This document shows positions 57,801-59,674 of a stretch of DNA of 64,000 bases, one piece after another; position 1 is the first letter of the stretch; the number at the start of each line of letters is the position of its first letter. The notes beneath the pieces were generated by a model. The model saw nothing but the letters and a program-made list of their open reading frames with translations. It did not search any database and was not told where the DNA came from. A program made the translations under genes and the position numbers. This DNA is from Apricaphanius iberus (taxonomy: Eukaryota; Chordata; Actinopteri; Cyprinodontiformes; Aphaniidae): contig JAPXFQ010002738.1 of NCBI GenBank assembly GCA_028564705.1, positions 1,674,001 to 1,738,000 on the forward strand, read 5' to 3'.

Positions 57801-58363
57801 ATATAGATCGTGACTGGATAAATGAACGTAAATGAATGTAATGCATGCTATGAATAAAAAAAAAAAAAGGTTTAGCTCGAACTCTGATTGTGATGAGATG
57901 AAGTTTGAGCAAGTTCACAAAGTAATCAAATTTCTGGAATGCAGAGGTCCAAAAGGAGAAGCTGGAACCCTTTCAGACGATGCATTTGAAGCACTGGAGG
58001 TCCAAAAGACAAGAACCTCTCCTCTAATCAGGTGAACTCCAAGCTGTGACCTGCTGTCAAACATTCCTGGTATTCCCCTGCAGCCCACCTCCACCAACAG
58101 CTGCCTCAACCAATCATCCGGTAACAAATGTCCTAAAAGATTAGAGCTGGAGTTTATAGCCTTACTCTAACCCTGAGAGGGGTGAGCTGATCATGAAGTG
58201 ATGCGCGGGGAATCCTGATTTGGTTTTGCAGTCAAACATACTCACAGGCAAAGAACTGCCAGGGCTGGTAGGTCTGCCCAAAGTCCGTAGATCTCTCCAG
58301 AACCCACAGGTCAGGTCGGGGCGAGTTGGCAAATTTAATCAACACGTAGGCCACATGGAAGAG
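1..58363 (-). CDS. lama5: laminin subunit alpha-5 gene, partial (34 exons, both ends open)
   Basis: Laminin alpha-5 is the long-arm alpha chain of basement-membrane laminins such as 511 and 521, secreted and assembled with beta and gamma chains. Its N-terminal domain supports polymerisation. The exons below join in frame into one protein: LamNT (partial), about 11 LE repeats, the L4b (laminin IV) region, then further LE repeats. Assignment to alpha-5 rather than alpha-3 rests on the [14 protein letters not shown] and YYRSPNHP motifs in LE2, five consecutive LE repeats before LE9, and [11 protein letters not shown] after L4b. All junctions used have AG acceptors and GT donors, and codon phases agree across each junction. 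In the exon entries, 'phase a to b' means bases of a split codon carried in and carried out. The 5' end (signal peptide and start of LamNT) lies beyond 64000 and the 3' end beyond base 1. Domain identity is known family biology; the exon structure is read from the sequence. Confidence 0.96.
245..606 (+). repeat. LINE 3' UTR-type repeat (family R1), copy 1
   Basis: Shares long near-identical blocks with 24110-24545 and, inverted, 59366-59663, for example the stretch around GAAACTCCCC-type motifs and the cttgctcagtatgaggg block. It ends in an AATTGAATTAA tail. In the second copy it directly follows a LINE ORF2 C-terminus, so it is probably the 3' end of that 5'-truncated retrotransposon. Confidence 0.75.
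640..800 (+). mobile_element. Tc1-like transposon fragment
   Basis: The block around gcaaactatggtggaaaataagtatttggtc recurs at 43205-43260, where it is followed by a typical Tc1 element 5' region. Only one end is visible. It lies in the intron between exons w32 and w33. Confidence 0.55.
1269..1480 (-). CDS. lama5: lama5 exon w32: L4b end and next LE repeat
   Basis: Encodes [20 protein letters not shown], then [31 protein letters not shown] and [11 protein letters not shown]. This matches alpha-5 CHEVGATGPTCEPFGGQC and [11 protein letters not shown] almost exactly. The acceptor is TTCGCAG and the donor GTGAGT; phase 2 to 1. Confidence 0.97.
1607..1722 (-). CDS. lama5: lama5 exon w31: end of L4b
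   Basis: Encodes [20 protein letters not shown] and then [18 protein letters not shown], matching alpha-5 [14 protein letters not shown]. The acceptor is CAACAG and the donor GTCAGT, unusual at +3; phase 0 to 2. Confidence 0.95.
1723..2999. other. intron, no element recognised
   Basis: AT-rich intronic sequence between w30 and w31. A short palindromic GTAACT/AGTTAC cluster (about 2625-2690) resembles the interior of small hAT-type repeats also seen near 7260-7420. Nothing else can be supported. Confidence 0.5.
3000..3139 (-). CDS. lama5: lama5 exon w30: L4b
   Basis: Encodes [20 protein letters not shown], then [20 protein letters not shown] and GKTLWL, matching alpha-5 HANASFCPHGYGCR. The acceptor is TTTCAG and the donor GTAAGT; phase 1 to 0. 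Confidence 0.96.
3339..5558. mobile_element. hAT-type element with nested insertions
   Basis: The ends are inverted, TAGGGATGTC and GACATCCCTA. They are flanked by 8-bp near-identical duplications, atagtttc on the left and atactttc on the right, the hAT signature. Inside are a long perfect-looking hairpin (3550-3929) and the remains of another TIR element ending near 4825. No intact transposase ORF is seen. Confidence 0.75.
3550..3929. repeat. 380-bp palindrome with CA/TG arms
   Basis: The left arm reads tatggagccgagaaagtc and the right arm gactttctcggctccata. The arms stay complementary for most of about 190 nt to a centre near 3740 and include a CA run in one arm (3647-3668) mirrored by a TG run (3814-3832). 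It is a fold-back (hairpin) transposon type. Confidence 0.85.
5625..5751 (-). CDS. lama5: lama5 exon w29: L4b
   Basis: Encodes [20 protein letters not shown] and then [14 protein letters not shown], matching alpha-5 [20 protein letters not shown]. The acceptor is TACCCAG and the donor GTAACA; phase 0 to 1. Confidence 0.95.
5825..6041 (-). CDS. lama5: lama5 exon w28: variable loop of L4b
   Basis: Encodes [20 protein letters not shown] followed by a Pro/Ser/Glu-rich low-conservation stretch and [19 protein letters not shown]. The first residues match alpha-5 AACLPSRFPKPP, which fixes the acceptor at CCCAG (6042). A second AG 23 nt upstream would shift the frame. The donor is GTATGA; phase 2 to 0. 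The middle of the exon is not recognisably conserved with mammalian alpha-5, as expected for this region. Confidence 0.85.
6129..6226 (-). CDS. lama5: lama5 exon w27: L4b
   Basis: Encodes [19 protein letters not shown] and then [13 protein letters not shown], matching alpha-5 VEPRVSCISSHGAFGP. The acceptor is TTTTCAG and the donor GTAACG; phase 0 to 2. Confidence 0.94.
6407..6515 (-). CDS. lama5: lama5 exon w26: L4b
   Basis: Encodes [20 protein letters not shown] and then [16 protein letters not shown], matching alpha-5 LCRGTA and RLTAEQARFFL. The acceptor is GTGCAG and the donor GTACAA, weak; phase 2 to 0. Confidence 0.92.
6516..9526. other. intron with partial hAT-like and other TE pieces
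   Basis: Intron between w25 and w26. It contains one hAT-like end starting near 6983 (ggggatgcaccaatatc), a GTTACTTTATTA-rich block (7260-7420), and a second hAT-like end at 7808-7945 (cagtgttggggagaatac). A single piggyBac-like end (TTAACCCCTTTAAAGCCCGA) starts at 8941. No matching right ends were found, so none is called complete. Confidence 0.45.
9527..9690 (-). CDS. lama5: lama5 exon w25: L4b
   Basis: Encodes [20 protein letters not shown], then [19 protein letters not shown] and VTLLHCKF. It corresponds to the family stretch with ALVVEYANED. The acceptor is CTGCAG and the donor GTGAAG; phase 0 to 2. An 88-nt intron with a 17-nt A run on the plus strand separates it from w24. Confidence 0.93.
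9779..9932 (-). CDS. lama5: lama5 exon w24: L4b
   Basis: Encodes [18 protein letters not shown], then [20 protein letters not shown] and AVCSGLD. This matches alpha-5 NCLLYTHLPLDGFPS and LPRPCPTEQ. The acceptor is CTCCAG and the donor GTAAGA; phase 2 to 0. Confidence 0.95.
10196..10340 (+). pseudogene. Tc1-like transposase fragment
   Basis: Reads [14 protein letters not shown] on the plus strand, the GGGSVMxWG core motif of Tc1 transposases. The reading frame degenerates soon after. It lies in the intron between lama5 w23 and w24. Confidence 0.7.
10406..10509 (-). CDS. lama5: lama5 exon w23: L4b
   Basis: Encodes [19 protein letters not shown] and then [15 protein letters not shown]. DYxVLLPxAYYEA is a strongly conserved alpha-5/alpha-3 motif. 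The acceptor is CTTCCAG and the donor GTAAAT; phase 0 to 2. Confidence 0.95.
11377..11519 (-). CDS. lama5: lama5 exon w22: L4b
   Basis: Encodes [31 protein letters not shown] and [10 protein letters not shown], matching the alpha-5 stretch [13 protein letters not shown]. The acceptor is TTTTAAG and the donor GTAGGA, weak; phase 1 to 0. It takes one base from either w21a (giving NC-SEQF) or w21b (giving RG-SEQF). Confidence 0.96.
11690..11819 (-). CDS. lama5: lama5 exon w21b: L4b alternative exon B (no CxxC)
   Basis: An open 130-nt exon encoding [20 protein letters not shown] and then [20 protein letters not shown]. It aligns with exon w21a over its length with a two-residue insertion and about 13 identities in 42 positions, including D, LRY, N, G and GK. 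It lacks the terminal C-x-x-C. The acceptor is TCGTAG after a long pyrimidine-rich run; the donor is GTACGT. Phase 0 to 1, identical to w21a, so either exon, but not both or neither, restores the frame into w22. Only 170 nt separate it from w22. I infer a mutually exclusive exon. A decaying duplicate is the alternative, but the intact frame and good splice sites argue against it. Confidence 0.8.
12116..13335. mobile_element. TIR element with GGGGTCTCATTTAT ends
   Basis: The left end caggggtctcatttatga and the right end ataaatgagaccccag are inverted copies. A LINE 3' tail (about 12690-13010, ending tgattgattgaaataaaa) sits inside. The superfamily is not certain; a 3-bp CAG flank on both sides would fit a Harbinger-like insertion. 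Confidence 0.6.
13340..15270. other. intron, mostly unassigned
   Basis: AT-rich intron part. Near 14790-14880 a GATATCGGCC-rich stretch ending cgggccctac looks like one end of a small TIR repeat whose partner was not found. Nothing else was recognised. Confidence 0.4.
15272..15729. mobile_element. small TIR element (MITE)
   Basis: The left end aagcttggttcatgcttgacg and the right end cgtcaggcataaaccaagctt are inverted with few mismatches, about 458 bp apart. No coding capacity. The TIR shape suggests a Harbinger-type MITE, unproven. Confidence 0.65.
16120..16500 (+). mobile_element. LINE C-terminal/3' fragment
   Basis: Broken frames read like the C-terminal tail shared by L2/Rex1-type LINE ORF2 proteins. 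It ends in taaagcactttgagttgca and a TTGATTGATT tail. It is 5'-truncated and non-functional. Confidence 0.65.
16692..16830 (-). CDS. lama5: lama5 exon w21a: L4b alternative exon A (CxxC form)
   Basis: Encodes [20 protein letters not shown] and then [17 protein letters not shown], ending in YYCGNC with the next exon. It corresponds directly to mammalian alpha-5, which has TSPDLF, FRYVNRG and a CANC motif, so this is the canonical version. The acceptor is TTGGCAG after a pyrimidine-rich stretch; the donor is a consensus GTAAGT. Phase 0 to 1, 139 nt. A second exon of the same phase and fold lies 4.9 kb downstream (w21b). Splicing w21a to w21b would shift the frame and reach TGA within w21b. Confidence 0.95.
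17037..18295. mobile_element. TTAA-flanked TIR element with nested hAT-like insert
   Basis: The left end aggggacatattatgcc and the right end ggcataatatgtctcct are inverted. The flanks are TTAA on the left and TTGA on the right, a degenerate TTAA target typical of Kolobok or piggyBac families. An inner repeat (about 17098-17973) has ends atgtcacggttacc and caccgtgacat. Confidence 0.65.
18552..18708 (-). CDS. lama5: lama5 exon w20: start of L4b
   Basis: Encodes [19 protein letters not shown], then [20 protein letters not shown] and MSPIQ. DHYxPDLHHL and FSWRGYAQM are hallmarks of the alpha-5 and alpha-3 L4 region. The acceptor is CTTGTAG and the donor GTAAGC; phase 2 to 0. It ends exactly where the alternative exon pair begins. 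Confidence 0.97.
18786..18813. repeat. AAT trinucleotide microsatellite
   Basis: About nine tandem ATA/AAT units lie 78 bp outside the acceptor of exon w20. Confidence 0.9.
19037..19772. mobile_element. TIR element with long arms
   Basis: The left arm tatggggagcctaagtc and the right arm gacttaggctccccata are inverted. The complementarity continues for roughly 100 nt through a tgggtcccc block to a tttatcgctccgttg block. It is a long-TIR non-autonomous element ending 88 bp from exon w19. Confidence 0.7.
19861..19960 (-). CDS. lama5: lama5 exon w19: LE11, interrupted by L4b
   Basis: Encodes [20 protein letters not shown] and then [11 protein letters not shown]. This LE repeat is split by the inserted L4b domain, as in other alpha chains. 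The acceptor is TTTCAG and the donor GTGAGT; phase 1 to 2. Confidence 0.95.
20058..20163 (-). CDS. lama5: lama5 exon w18: LE10, second part
   Basis: Encodes [20 protein letters not shown] followed by [15 protein letters not shown]. The acceptor is CCGGTAG and the donor GTGAGT; phase 0 to 1. Confidence 0.95.
20530..21216. repeat. CCGATAT-rich TIR-type repeat
   Basis: Starts with ttagatattggc and many ATACCGATAT units and ends with taatatcggatatcccta. This is typical of small hAT-derived repeats, but the left boundary and the target duplication could not be fixed. Confidence 0.5.
21217..22495. other. intron with LINE 3' tail
   Basis: Mostly AT-rich and unassigned. The block 21890-21955 (aatttcctcgttgtgggac then ATTATTCTATTCT) resembles a LINE 3' end with short tail repeats. 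Confidence 0.4.
22496..22548 (-). CDS. lama5: lama5 exon w17: LE10, first part
   Basis: A 53-nt exon encoding [17 protein letters not shown], matching the alpha-5 stretch TLGGVAECQ. The acceptor is GTGCAG and the donor GTGAAA, weak; phase 1 to 0. Confidence 0.92.
22640..22739 (-). CDS. lama5: lama5 exon w16: LE9, second part
   Basis: Encodes [17 protein letters not shown] followed by [16 protein letters not shown]. The acceptor is ATGCAG and the donor GTGAGG; phase 0 to 1. Only 89 nt of intron separate it from exon w15. Confidence 0.96.
22829..22881 (-). CDS. lama5: lama5 exon w15: LE9, first part
   Basis: A 53-nt exon encoding [17 protein letters not shown]. It corresponds to the GSCHPAG segment of mammalian alpha-5. 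The acceptor is TGGTAG and the donor GTAAGT; phase 1 to 0. Short, but both junction phases and the next exon fit. Confidence 0.9.
23102..23239 (-). CDS. lama5: lama5 exon w14: LE8
   Basis: Encodes [33 protein letters not shown] and GSYGFPNCQ. It aligns with the alpha-5 repeat containing RVTGLRCDTC in mammals. The acceptor is TCTCTAG and the donor GTAATT, weak at +5; phase 1 to 1. Confidence 0.95.
23500..24545 (+). mobile_element. 5'-truncated LINE (L2/CR1-like) with 3' UTR
   Basis: From 23548 the plus strand encodes [20 protein letters not shown], then [17 protein letters not shown] and [10 protein letters not shown], the C-terminal tail of fish L2/CR1-type ORF2 proteins. It is followed by the R1 block (24110-24545) and a GAATTGAATTGAA tail. 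The reverse transcriptase core is missing. Confidence 0.85.
24624..25859. mobile_element. nested TIR elements (TACCGATA type around a GCTGCCACGA type)
   Basis: The outer ends are gcaataccgatacggtattgg and gtatcgttgcatcccta, with internal repeats of a CCGATAC/GGTATTGG motif. The inner element (about 24836-25662) has ends tggctgccacgatt and gatcgtggcagccc. Target duplications were not clear. Confidence 0.55.
26880..27260 (+). mobile_element. fragment related to the piggyBac-type element at 49789
   Basis: Shared blocks in the same order and orientation include gacagcaataaacca, aacaaag-tt-c-gg-ttc and cttactg-tgcgtaat, as in 50090-50400. The ends are not preserved. It lies in the intron between w13 and w14. 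Confidence 0.55.
28248..28382 (-). CDS. lama5: lama5 exon w13: LE7
   Basis: Encodes [32 protein letters not shown] and GYYGYPSCT. The acceptor is CCCCCAG and the donor GTAAGT; phase 1 to 1. The upstream intron (28383-32783, 4.4 kb) carries two complete hAT-type insertions. Confidence 0.96.
28618..29273. mobile_element. hAT-type MITE with 8-bp TSD
   Basis: The ends are TAGGGATGGGTATCG and CGGTACCCATCCCTG. An exact 8-bp duplication, cagactat, flanks it (28610-28617 and 29274-29281). No transposase ORF. It begins 235 bp upstream of exon w13 in transcript direction. Confidence 0.9.
29689..30262 (+). repeat. dispersed repeat R2, copy 1
   Basis: Shares long blocks with 49193-49581, for example around the aggttgaatat start, cagctcggctgg, ccgtctcagga and ggcatcaaa. 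It ends near ccctctgggatgaataaag, a LINE-like 3' terminus. Class uncertain. Confidence 0.65.
30427..31349. mobile_element. hAT-type element with exact 8-bp TSD
   Basis: The left end is taggggtgagcggtat and the right end ataccgcccaggccta. An exact duplication, ctgtgaag, flanks it (30419-30426 and 31350-31357). Part of its right interior recurs inverted at about 58740-58850. No coding region is recognised. Confidence 0.9.
31850..32783. other. intron, no element recognised
   Basis: AT-rich intronic sequence between w12 and w13. A LINE-like 3' terminus (atttccctttggggtaaag) lies just before it at about 31820. Nothing else is supported. Confidence 0.4.
32784..32918 (-). CDS. lama5: lama5 exon w12: LE6
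   Basis: Encodes [32 protein letters not shown] and GFHSFPNCQ, a canonical eight-cysteine LE repeat. The acceptor is CTGCAG and the donor GTAACC; phase 1 to 1. A short CTTC tract (plus strand 32970-33017) lies about 50 nt upstream of the acceptor in the transcript. Confidence 0.96.
32970..33017. repeat. GGAA tetranucleotide microsatellite
   Basis: About eleven GGAA units on the plus strand (TTCC in the transcript), starting 52 bp upstream of the w12 acceptor. Confidence 0.9.
33166..34020 (+). mobile_element. Kolobok-type element with THAP remnant
   Basis: The ends agtggacctggca and tgccagttctact are inverted and lie between TTAA target sites (33162-33165 and 34021-34024). An ORF at 33447-33710 reads [17 protein letters not shown], then [10 protein letters not shown] and [11 protein letters not shown], a degenerate THAP zinc-finger domain. 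THAP plus TTAA is the Kolobok signature. The transposase core is absent, so it is non-autonomous. Confidence 0.8.
33447..33710 (+). pseudogene. THAP-domain fragment of a transposase
   Basis: An 87-codon ORF starting [14 protein letters not shown]. The first C-x-x-C-like element is eroded (YTVPGC), the W is kept, and the later C-x-x-H position is replaced (VFSNLG), so zinc binding is probably lost. It ends in [10 protein letters not shown], matching the GSVPTL end of THAP domains. Confidence 0.7.
34420..35100. mobile_element. TIR element with GGACTATAAG ends
   Basis: The left end acataaattccggactataa and the right end ttatagtccagaaaatacagt are inverted. The family is very common in fish; a TA flank would fit a mariner/Tc1-like origin. 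It ends 213 bp upstream of exon w11 on the plus strand. Confidence 0.65.
35313..35450 (-). CDS. lama5: lama5 exon w11: LE5 with relocated cysteine
   Basis: Encodes [20 protein letters not shown] and then [14 protein letters not shown] and GYFNYPLCQ. The usual TGQCxC element reads TGHGMC here, so one canonical cysteine is glycine, while an extra cysteine is present upstream (GPGCLDG). The total stays at eight. The acceptor is GAGCAG and the donor GTGAGT; phase 1 to 1. Confidence 0.95.
35579..36131. repeat. 550-bp GGAA/GAAG polypurine tract
   Basis: Almost pure purine on the plus strand, built from GAAG and GCAAAG variants, and pure pyrimidine (CTTC) in the lama5 transcript. It begins 11 nt after the 5' splice site of exon w10 and makes up about 80 percent of the intron between w10 and w11. 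Confidence 0.97.
36143..36283 (-). CDS. lama5: lama5 exon w10: LE4
   Basis: Encodes [33 protein letters not shown] and GFYGLNCQ. The acceptor is CATGCAG and the donor GTGAGA; phase 1 to 1. Eleven nucleotides into the downstream intron a CTTC-repeat tract of more than 500 nt begins and fills most of that 692-nt intron. Confidence 0.96.
37200..37425 (-). mobile_element. LINE C-terminal fragment
   Basis: The minus strand reads [17 protein letters not shown] and, in a shifted frame, [14 protein letters not shown], both from the tail of L2/Rex1-type ORF2. It abuts a Harbinger-type fragment. Confidence 0.75.
37425..38450 (-). mobile_element. Harbinger-type element remnant
   Basis: GC-rich compared with its surroundings. 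It starts ggtatgtccacaccaaacgcg and ends near cctatcgcgcaccgttag. The minus strand carries a MADF-domain start (38113 to 37985). Ends are only partly inverted, so boundaries are approximate. Confidence 0.55.
37985..38113 (-). pseudogene. MADF-domain fragment (Harbinger accessory protein)
   Basis: Reads [17 protein letters not shown] and then [22 protein letters not shown] (MYB/SANT-like) domains begin with an acidic/aliphatic LI..V..HPxLYD motif, and Harbinger transposons encode such a protein beside their transposase. The frame is lost afterwards. Confidence 0.65.
38535..38600 (-). CDS. lama5: lama5 exon w9: linker between LE3 and LE4
   Basis: A short, cysteine-free exon encoding [20 protein letters not shown]. 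The alpha-5 family has a non-EGF spacer here, ending in a PAGxI motif. The acceptor is TTCACCAG and the donor GTACGT; phase 1 to 1, 66 nt. Being 66 nt and symmetric in phase, it could be skipped without a frameshift. Confidence 0.9.
38698..38832 (-). CDS. lama5: lama5 exon w8: LE3
   Basis: Encodes a full LE repeat with eight cysteines: [32 protein letters not shown] and GFVNFPQCY. The acceptor is CTCTCAG and the donor GTGAGT; phase 1 to 1. An 87-nt intron separates it from exon w7. Confidence 0.96.
38920..39010 (-). CDS. lama5: lama5 exon w7: LE2, second half
   Basis: Encodes [20 protein letters not shown] and then [10 protein letters not shown]. The YYRSPNHP segment is a distinguishing alpha-5 motif. 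The acceptor is TTCACAG and the donor GTGAGT; phase 0 to 1. The intron to the previous exon is only 76 nt. Confidence 0.96.
39087..39205 (-). CDS. lama5: lama5 exon w6: LE2, first half
   Basis: Encodes [20 protein letters not shown] and then [19 protein letters not shown]. The [13 protein letters not shown] stretch is diagnostic of alpha-5 or alpha-3B type chains and matches alpha-5 best. The acceptor is TTTTAG and the donor GTACTT; phase 1 to 0. Confidence 0.97.
39540..39740. repeat. partial hAT-like repeat (ATCGTATCGATAT type)
   Basis: Dense ATATCGTG units ending ggtgcatcgctacagcccta, a hAT-like terminus. No left terminus was found. Confidence 0.45.
40101..41082. mobile_element. hAT-type element with exact 8-bp TSD
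   Basis: The ends are taggggtttgaggaaaaatcg and cccatcccta. An exact duplication, atttctat, flanks it (40093-40100 and 41083-41090). The interior is AATCGATTC-rich and non-coding. It ends 169 bp from exon w5. Confidence 0.88.
41227..41242. repeat. GT/CA dinucleotide run at exon w5 donor
   Basis: GTGTGTGT on the plus strand; CACACA in the lama5 transcript, starting about 9 nt after the w5 5' splice site. Confidence 0.9.
41252..41367 (-). CDS. lama5: lama5 exon w5: LE1
   Basis: Encodes [18 protein letters not shown] and then [19 protein letters not shown], the second half of LE1. The acceptor is TTCACAG and the donor GTGAGT; phase 2 to 1. A CA dinucleotide run starts about 9 nt after the 5' splice site in the transcript (plus-strand GT run, 41227-41242). 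Confidence 0.97.
42042..43096. mobile_element. hAT-type element with near-exact TSD
   Basis: The ends are cagaggtgtccaaactttt and cactttggacatccctg, inverted. The flanks are cttgaagc (42034-42041) and gttgaagc (43097-43104), seven of eight matching. A second hAT is nested inside at 42299-42695. The same terminal family occurs at 53797-54385. Confidence 0.88.
42299..42695. mobile_element. hAT-type MITE nested in another hAT
   Basis: The ends tagggatgt and acatcccta are inverted. An exact 8-bp duplication, attttcaa, flanks it (42291-42298 and 42696-42703). The interior is GATACGATAT-rich. Its position within 42042-43096 shows it inserted later. Confidence 0.88.
43130..43450 (+). mobile_element. 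Tc1-like element, one end
   Basis: Sequence such as tctcaatactttgctattta, acgttttctgtaagtcttca and gggatgtttcggggctgtc belongs to a widespread fish Tc1 element, read as the complement of its transposase C-terminal region. The rest is lost after about 43445. Confidence 0.65.
43790..44035 (+). pseudogene. ZBED-type zinc-finger remnant of a hAT transposase
   Basis: The plus strand reads [17 protein letters not shown], then a stop, KLICKQCQQ, and after a shift [12 protein letters not shown]. The CxxC, GNTSNLxxH and H-x-x-x order is the BED zinc finger of hAT transposases. Broken by a stop and a frameshift. Confidence 0.75.
44406..44803. mobile_element. fold-back MITE
   Basis: The left arm cactgcaaaaactgtccgtc and the right arm gacggacagttatcgcagtg are inverted. 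Complementarity continues inward for much of the element (cttaccaag/ctggtaag, cttattttgag/ctcaaaatgag), giving a near-complete hairpin. Confidence 0.85.
44804..46552. other. intron, no element recognised
   Basis: Part of the 13.4-kb intron between w4 and w5. It has AT-rich homopolymer stretches (45960-46330) and no supported gene or element. Confidence 0.45.
46553..47290. repeat. inverted pair of dispersed repeat R3
   Basis: The left copy (46553-46990, plus) and the right copy (46995-47290, minus) share aaggcattatctgcc/ggcagataatgcct, a ccatataatgg block, a cctggactttatt block and a cccagac block. They sit head to head with almost no spacer. A third copy (minus) is at 57590-57860. Confidence 0.75.
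47291..48199. other. intron, no element recognised
   Basis: Unassigned intronic sequence, moderately GC-rich between 47400 and 47940. No open frame or repeat could be supported. Confidence 0.4.
48200..48485 (-). mobile_element. LINE C-terminal fragment
   Basis: The minus strand reads [16 protein letters not shown], matching the FKTxLKTYLFxLAF tail of L2/Rex1-type ORF2 proteins, followed by an AT-rich 3' tail. 5'-truncated. Confidence 0.7.
49193..49581 (+). repeat. dispersed repeat R2, copy 2
   Basis: Homologous to 29689-30060 over most of its length, in the same orientation. No coding region is recognised. Confidence 0.65.
49789..51125. mobile_element. piggyBac-type element between TTAA sites
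   Basis: The left end CCCACTAACGTTCC and the right end GGAACGTTAAGGGG are inverted. Both are flanked by TTAA (49785-49788 and 51126-51129), the piggyBac target. The interior is 1.3 kb with no intact transposase. A related fragment is at 26880-27260. Confidence 0.85.
51130..53370. other. intron with repeat R4 and hAT-like scrap
   Basis: Block 52290-52495 is repeated in the same orientation at 56412-56588 (shared gtaactgaatcaatca, caatgc-tctc-ctaacc-gg-agctgaca). Block 53110-53250 has TTACA/TGTAA-rich hAT-like sequence. The rest is unassigned. Confidence 0.5.
53381..53680 (+). mobile_element. LINE C-terminal fragment
   Basis: Broken plus-strand frames read [15 protein letters not shown] and, further on, a KLxCLSCL-type tail (aaggctaaaaactcatctgtttaagctgcc). 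It is an L2/Rex1-like ORF2 C-terminus, degenerate. Confidence 0.7.
53797..54385. mobile_element. hAT-type MITE with near-exact TSD
   Basis: The ends are caggggcgcccaaacg and ctttgggcacccctg. The flanks are ttttaaac (53789-53796) and ttttaagc (54386-54393), seven of eight matching. Same terminal family as 42042-43096. It ends 432 bp from exon w4. Confidence 0.87.
54818..54915 (-). CDS. lama5: lama5 exon w4: end of LamNT and start of LE1
   Basis: Encodes [20 protein letters not shown] followed by [13 protein letters not shown], the classic transition from the LamNT globule to the first EGF-like repeat. The acceptor is TTGCAG and the donor GTAAGA; phase 0 to 2. It is followed by the largest intron of the window, 13,450 nt. 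Confidence 0.97.
55016..55186 (-). CDS. lama5: lama5 exon w3: LamNT domain
   Basis: Encodes the LamNT core [19 protein letters not shown] and then [20 protein letters not shown], very highly conserved in alpha chains. The acceptor is TGTCAG and the donor GTGAGG; phase 0 to 0, 57 codons. The exon is clearly more GC-rich than the surrounding introns. Confidence 0.97.
55668..55922 (-). pseudogene. Tc1-like transposase N-terminal fragment
   Basis: The minus strand reads [20 protein letters not shown] and then [13 protein letters not shown], the second helix-turn-helix and GRPxK-like linker of Tc1 transposases. 84 codons remain open. It lies 73 nt downstream of lama5 exon w2 in the same orientation. 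Confidence 0.8.
55996..56114 (-). CDS. lama5: lama5 exon w2: LamNT domain
   Basis: Encodes [17 protein letters not shown] and the invariant laminin motif [15 protein letters not shown]. The acceptor is TTTGCAG and the donor GTGATT, slightly weak; phase 1 to 0. A Tc1 transposase remnant starts only about 70 nt into the downstream intron, in the same orientation. Confidence 0.96.
56616..57614 (+). mobile_element. hAT-type element with exact 8-bp TSD and ZBED start
   Basis: The ends are TAGGGCTGCAT and GTGCAGCTCTA. An exact duplication, cggcagct, flanks it (56608-56615 and 57615-57622). An ORF at 56838-57176 begins a BED zinc finger ([20 protein letters not shown]) and then diverges. The catalytic domain is deleted. 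Confidence 0.92.
56838..57176 (+). pseudogene. truncated hAT transposase (ZBED N-terminus)
   Basis: A 112-codon ORF with [20 protein letters not shown] followed by VCPEERLP, the first half of a BED zinc finger with its C-x-x-C. The expected GNTTNLxxHL half is replaced by unrelated sequence ([10 protein letters not shown]), so the finger is incomplete. Confidence 0.75.
57590..57860 (-). repeat. dispersed repeat R3, copy 3
   Basis: Shares ggcagataatgccttattta, gactggataaatgaac and aatgcatgctatgaataa with the right copy at 46995-47290, same orientation. Confidence 0.65.
58246..58363 (-). CDS. lama5: lama5 exon w1: LamNT domain
   Basis: First lama5 exon visible in the window. It encodes [20 protein letters not shown] then [19 protein letters not shown], a hallmark LamNT segment. 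The acceptor is CTGCAG and the donor GTGAGT; phase 0 to 1. The preceding exon, with the start of LamNT and the conserved WWQSPPLS stretch, was looked for up to 64000 and not found, so the upstream intron is at least 5.6 kb. Confidence 0.95.
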
Positions 58364-58489
58364 CTGCAGAGATGGGGGAGAAAGGAAAAACAATCCACAT
58401 CAAACATACACTGAAAACCTGTTGGGAATGGGATGCATATGTTCTTACCACAGCATTTTAATCAGGTCTAAAAATCCAAACTTTTACCA

Positions 58490-58740
58490 AAAAAACAACA
58501 ACCCCTATATTCTTTTTACATTAATAAATGTGCAATATTTTGTAAGGCATTCAGAGGTTGAACTGTTGGTGAGCTCCGGATCATTGTTCTGCAGCAGAAC
58601 CAAAGTGAGCTTGAACCTAAGGTCCCAAACTGATGGCTGCATGTTGCATTGACAACAACATCAACGTGTCCTGGTGCTGGTGCATCCCTACACCATCACT
58701 CTGCCACCACCGTGCCGGTACATAGTGAAAACCGGTGTTA
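58490..58740 (-). pseudogene. Tc1-like transposase fragment
   Basis: The minus strand reads RFKLTLVLLQNNDPELTNS and STSECLTKY, resembling the QQDNDPKHTSKxTxxWL catalytic-region motif. Upstream is GGGRVMV-GC, from the GGGSVMVWGC motif. Degenerate. Confidence 0.65.
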
Positions 58741-59365
58741 ATTTTCATTATGATGTGAATTTTTAGCTCAGACAACTTCCAGAACGTTTAATGTGGGGAA
58801 GTGTTTCAGGGATGACCGATTTCACTGCTACACGCTCTCCGTTAGCTCTGAATAGCTCCTGGGGCCACAAAAATAAGAATTTTTTTCTTTTGCATGAATT
58901 TTTTGTTTTCTTTCCTGGCTTGCAATAAATTAAACATTTTCATATTAGTAATATTTTTAATGAAACAAATAAGGAATTCTTGTGGAAAACTGATTTTTTA
59001 GGGGGTTTTTTTTTACTCAAGAGGAAAAAAAAAACAGGGTTTTGGTCTTTGAACATATGTGTTACTTTTACCAATGTTTAGTTGTCTCTACATCTACTTT
59101 TGCGTTAGTTGTTTAAGCAACGCAACAAAAAAGAAAGCAAAAAGAATATAATTGCTAAAAGATTAATAATTTGTTTTGTGCCATGGGTCATTTTTCAATC
59201 CTTTTAATTTTATAAAAGAAAGTCTCCATCTGCAACAATCACTTGTGCTGTGACAAACTGCTAAAAAGACGATAAGACAATAGAAAATAGTGAAAATTAA
59301 AGAGCAAAAAAGTTACTGGAATGAAAAGCGAAAGCAGAAAACTGAAGAATGGATGGAACATGGAA

Positions 59366-59663
59366 GGATACAGTAATTCAATTTCAATTCAGTTTATTTA
59401 TATAGCGCCATTTCACAACAGATGTCATCTCAAGGCACTTTACAAAAAGAGTTATTACAATACAATGTTTAGTGTAGAAATTACAGAACCACAGAAGATT
59501 GCGTCGTGGAATTCTCAGCAATCCCTCATACTGAGCAAGCATGCAGCGACAGTGGGAAGGAAAAACTCCCTTTTAACAGGAAGAAACCTCCGGCAGAACC
59601 AGGCTCAGCACAAGCGTTTATCTGCCGCGACCGTCTGTGGCTTGGAGAATACAGAACAACAGA
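59366..59663 (-). repeat. LINE 3' UTR-type repeat R1, copy 3 (inverted)
   Basis: The reverse complement of the R1 blocks at 245-606 and 24110-24545. It starts with the tail attcaatttcaattcagttt, followed by the atatagcgcc-type terminus. It abuts a Tc1 element. Confidence 0.75.
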
Positions 59664-59674
59664 CCAAAACCCTA

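Noticed and set aside
1..58363. Assignment to laminin alpha-3B instead of alpha-5
   Set aside because: LE2 ([21 protein letters not shown]), the number of LE repeats before L4b, and [11 protein letters not shown] fit alpha-5 better.
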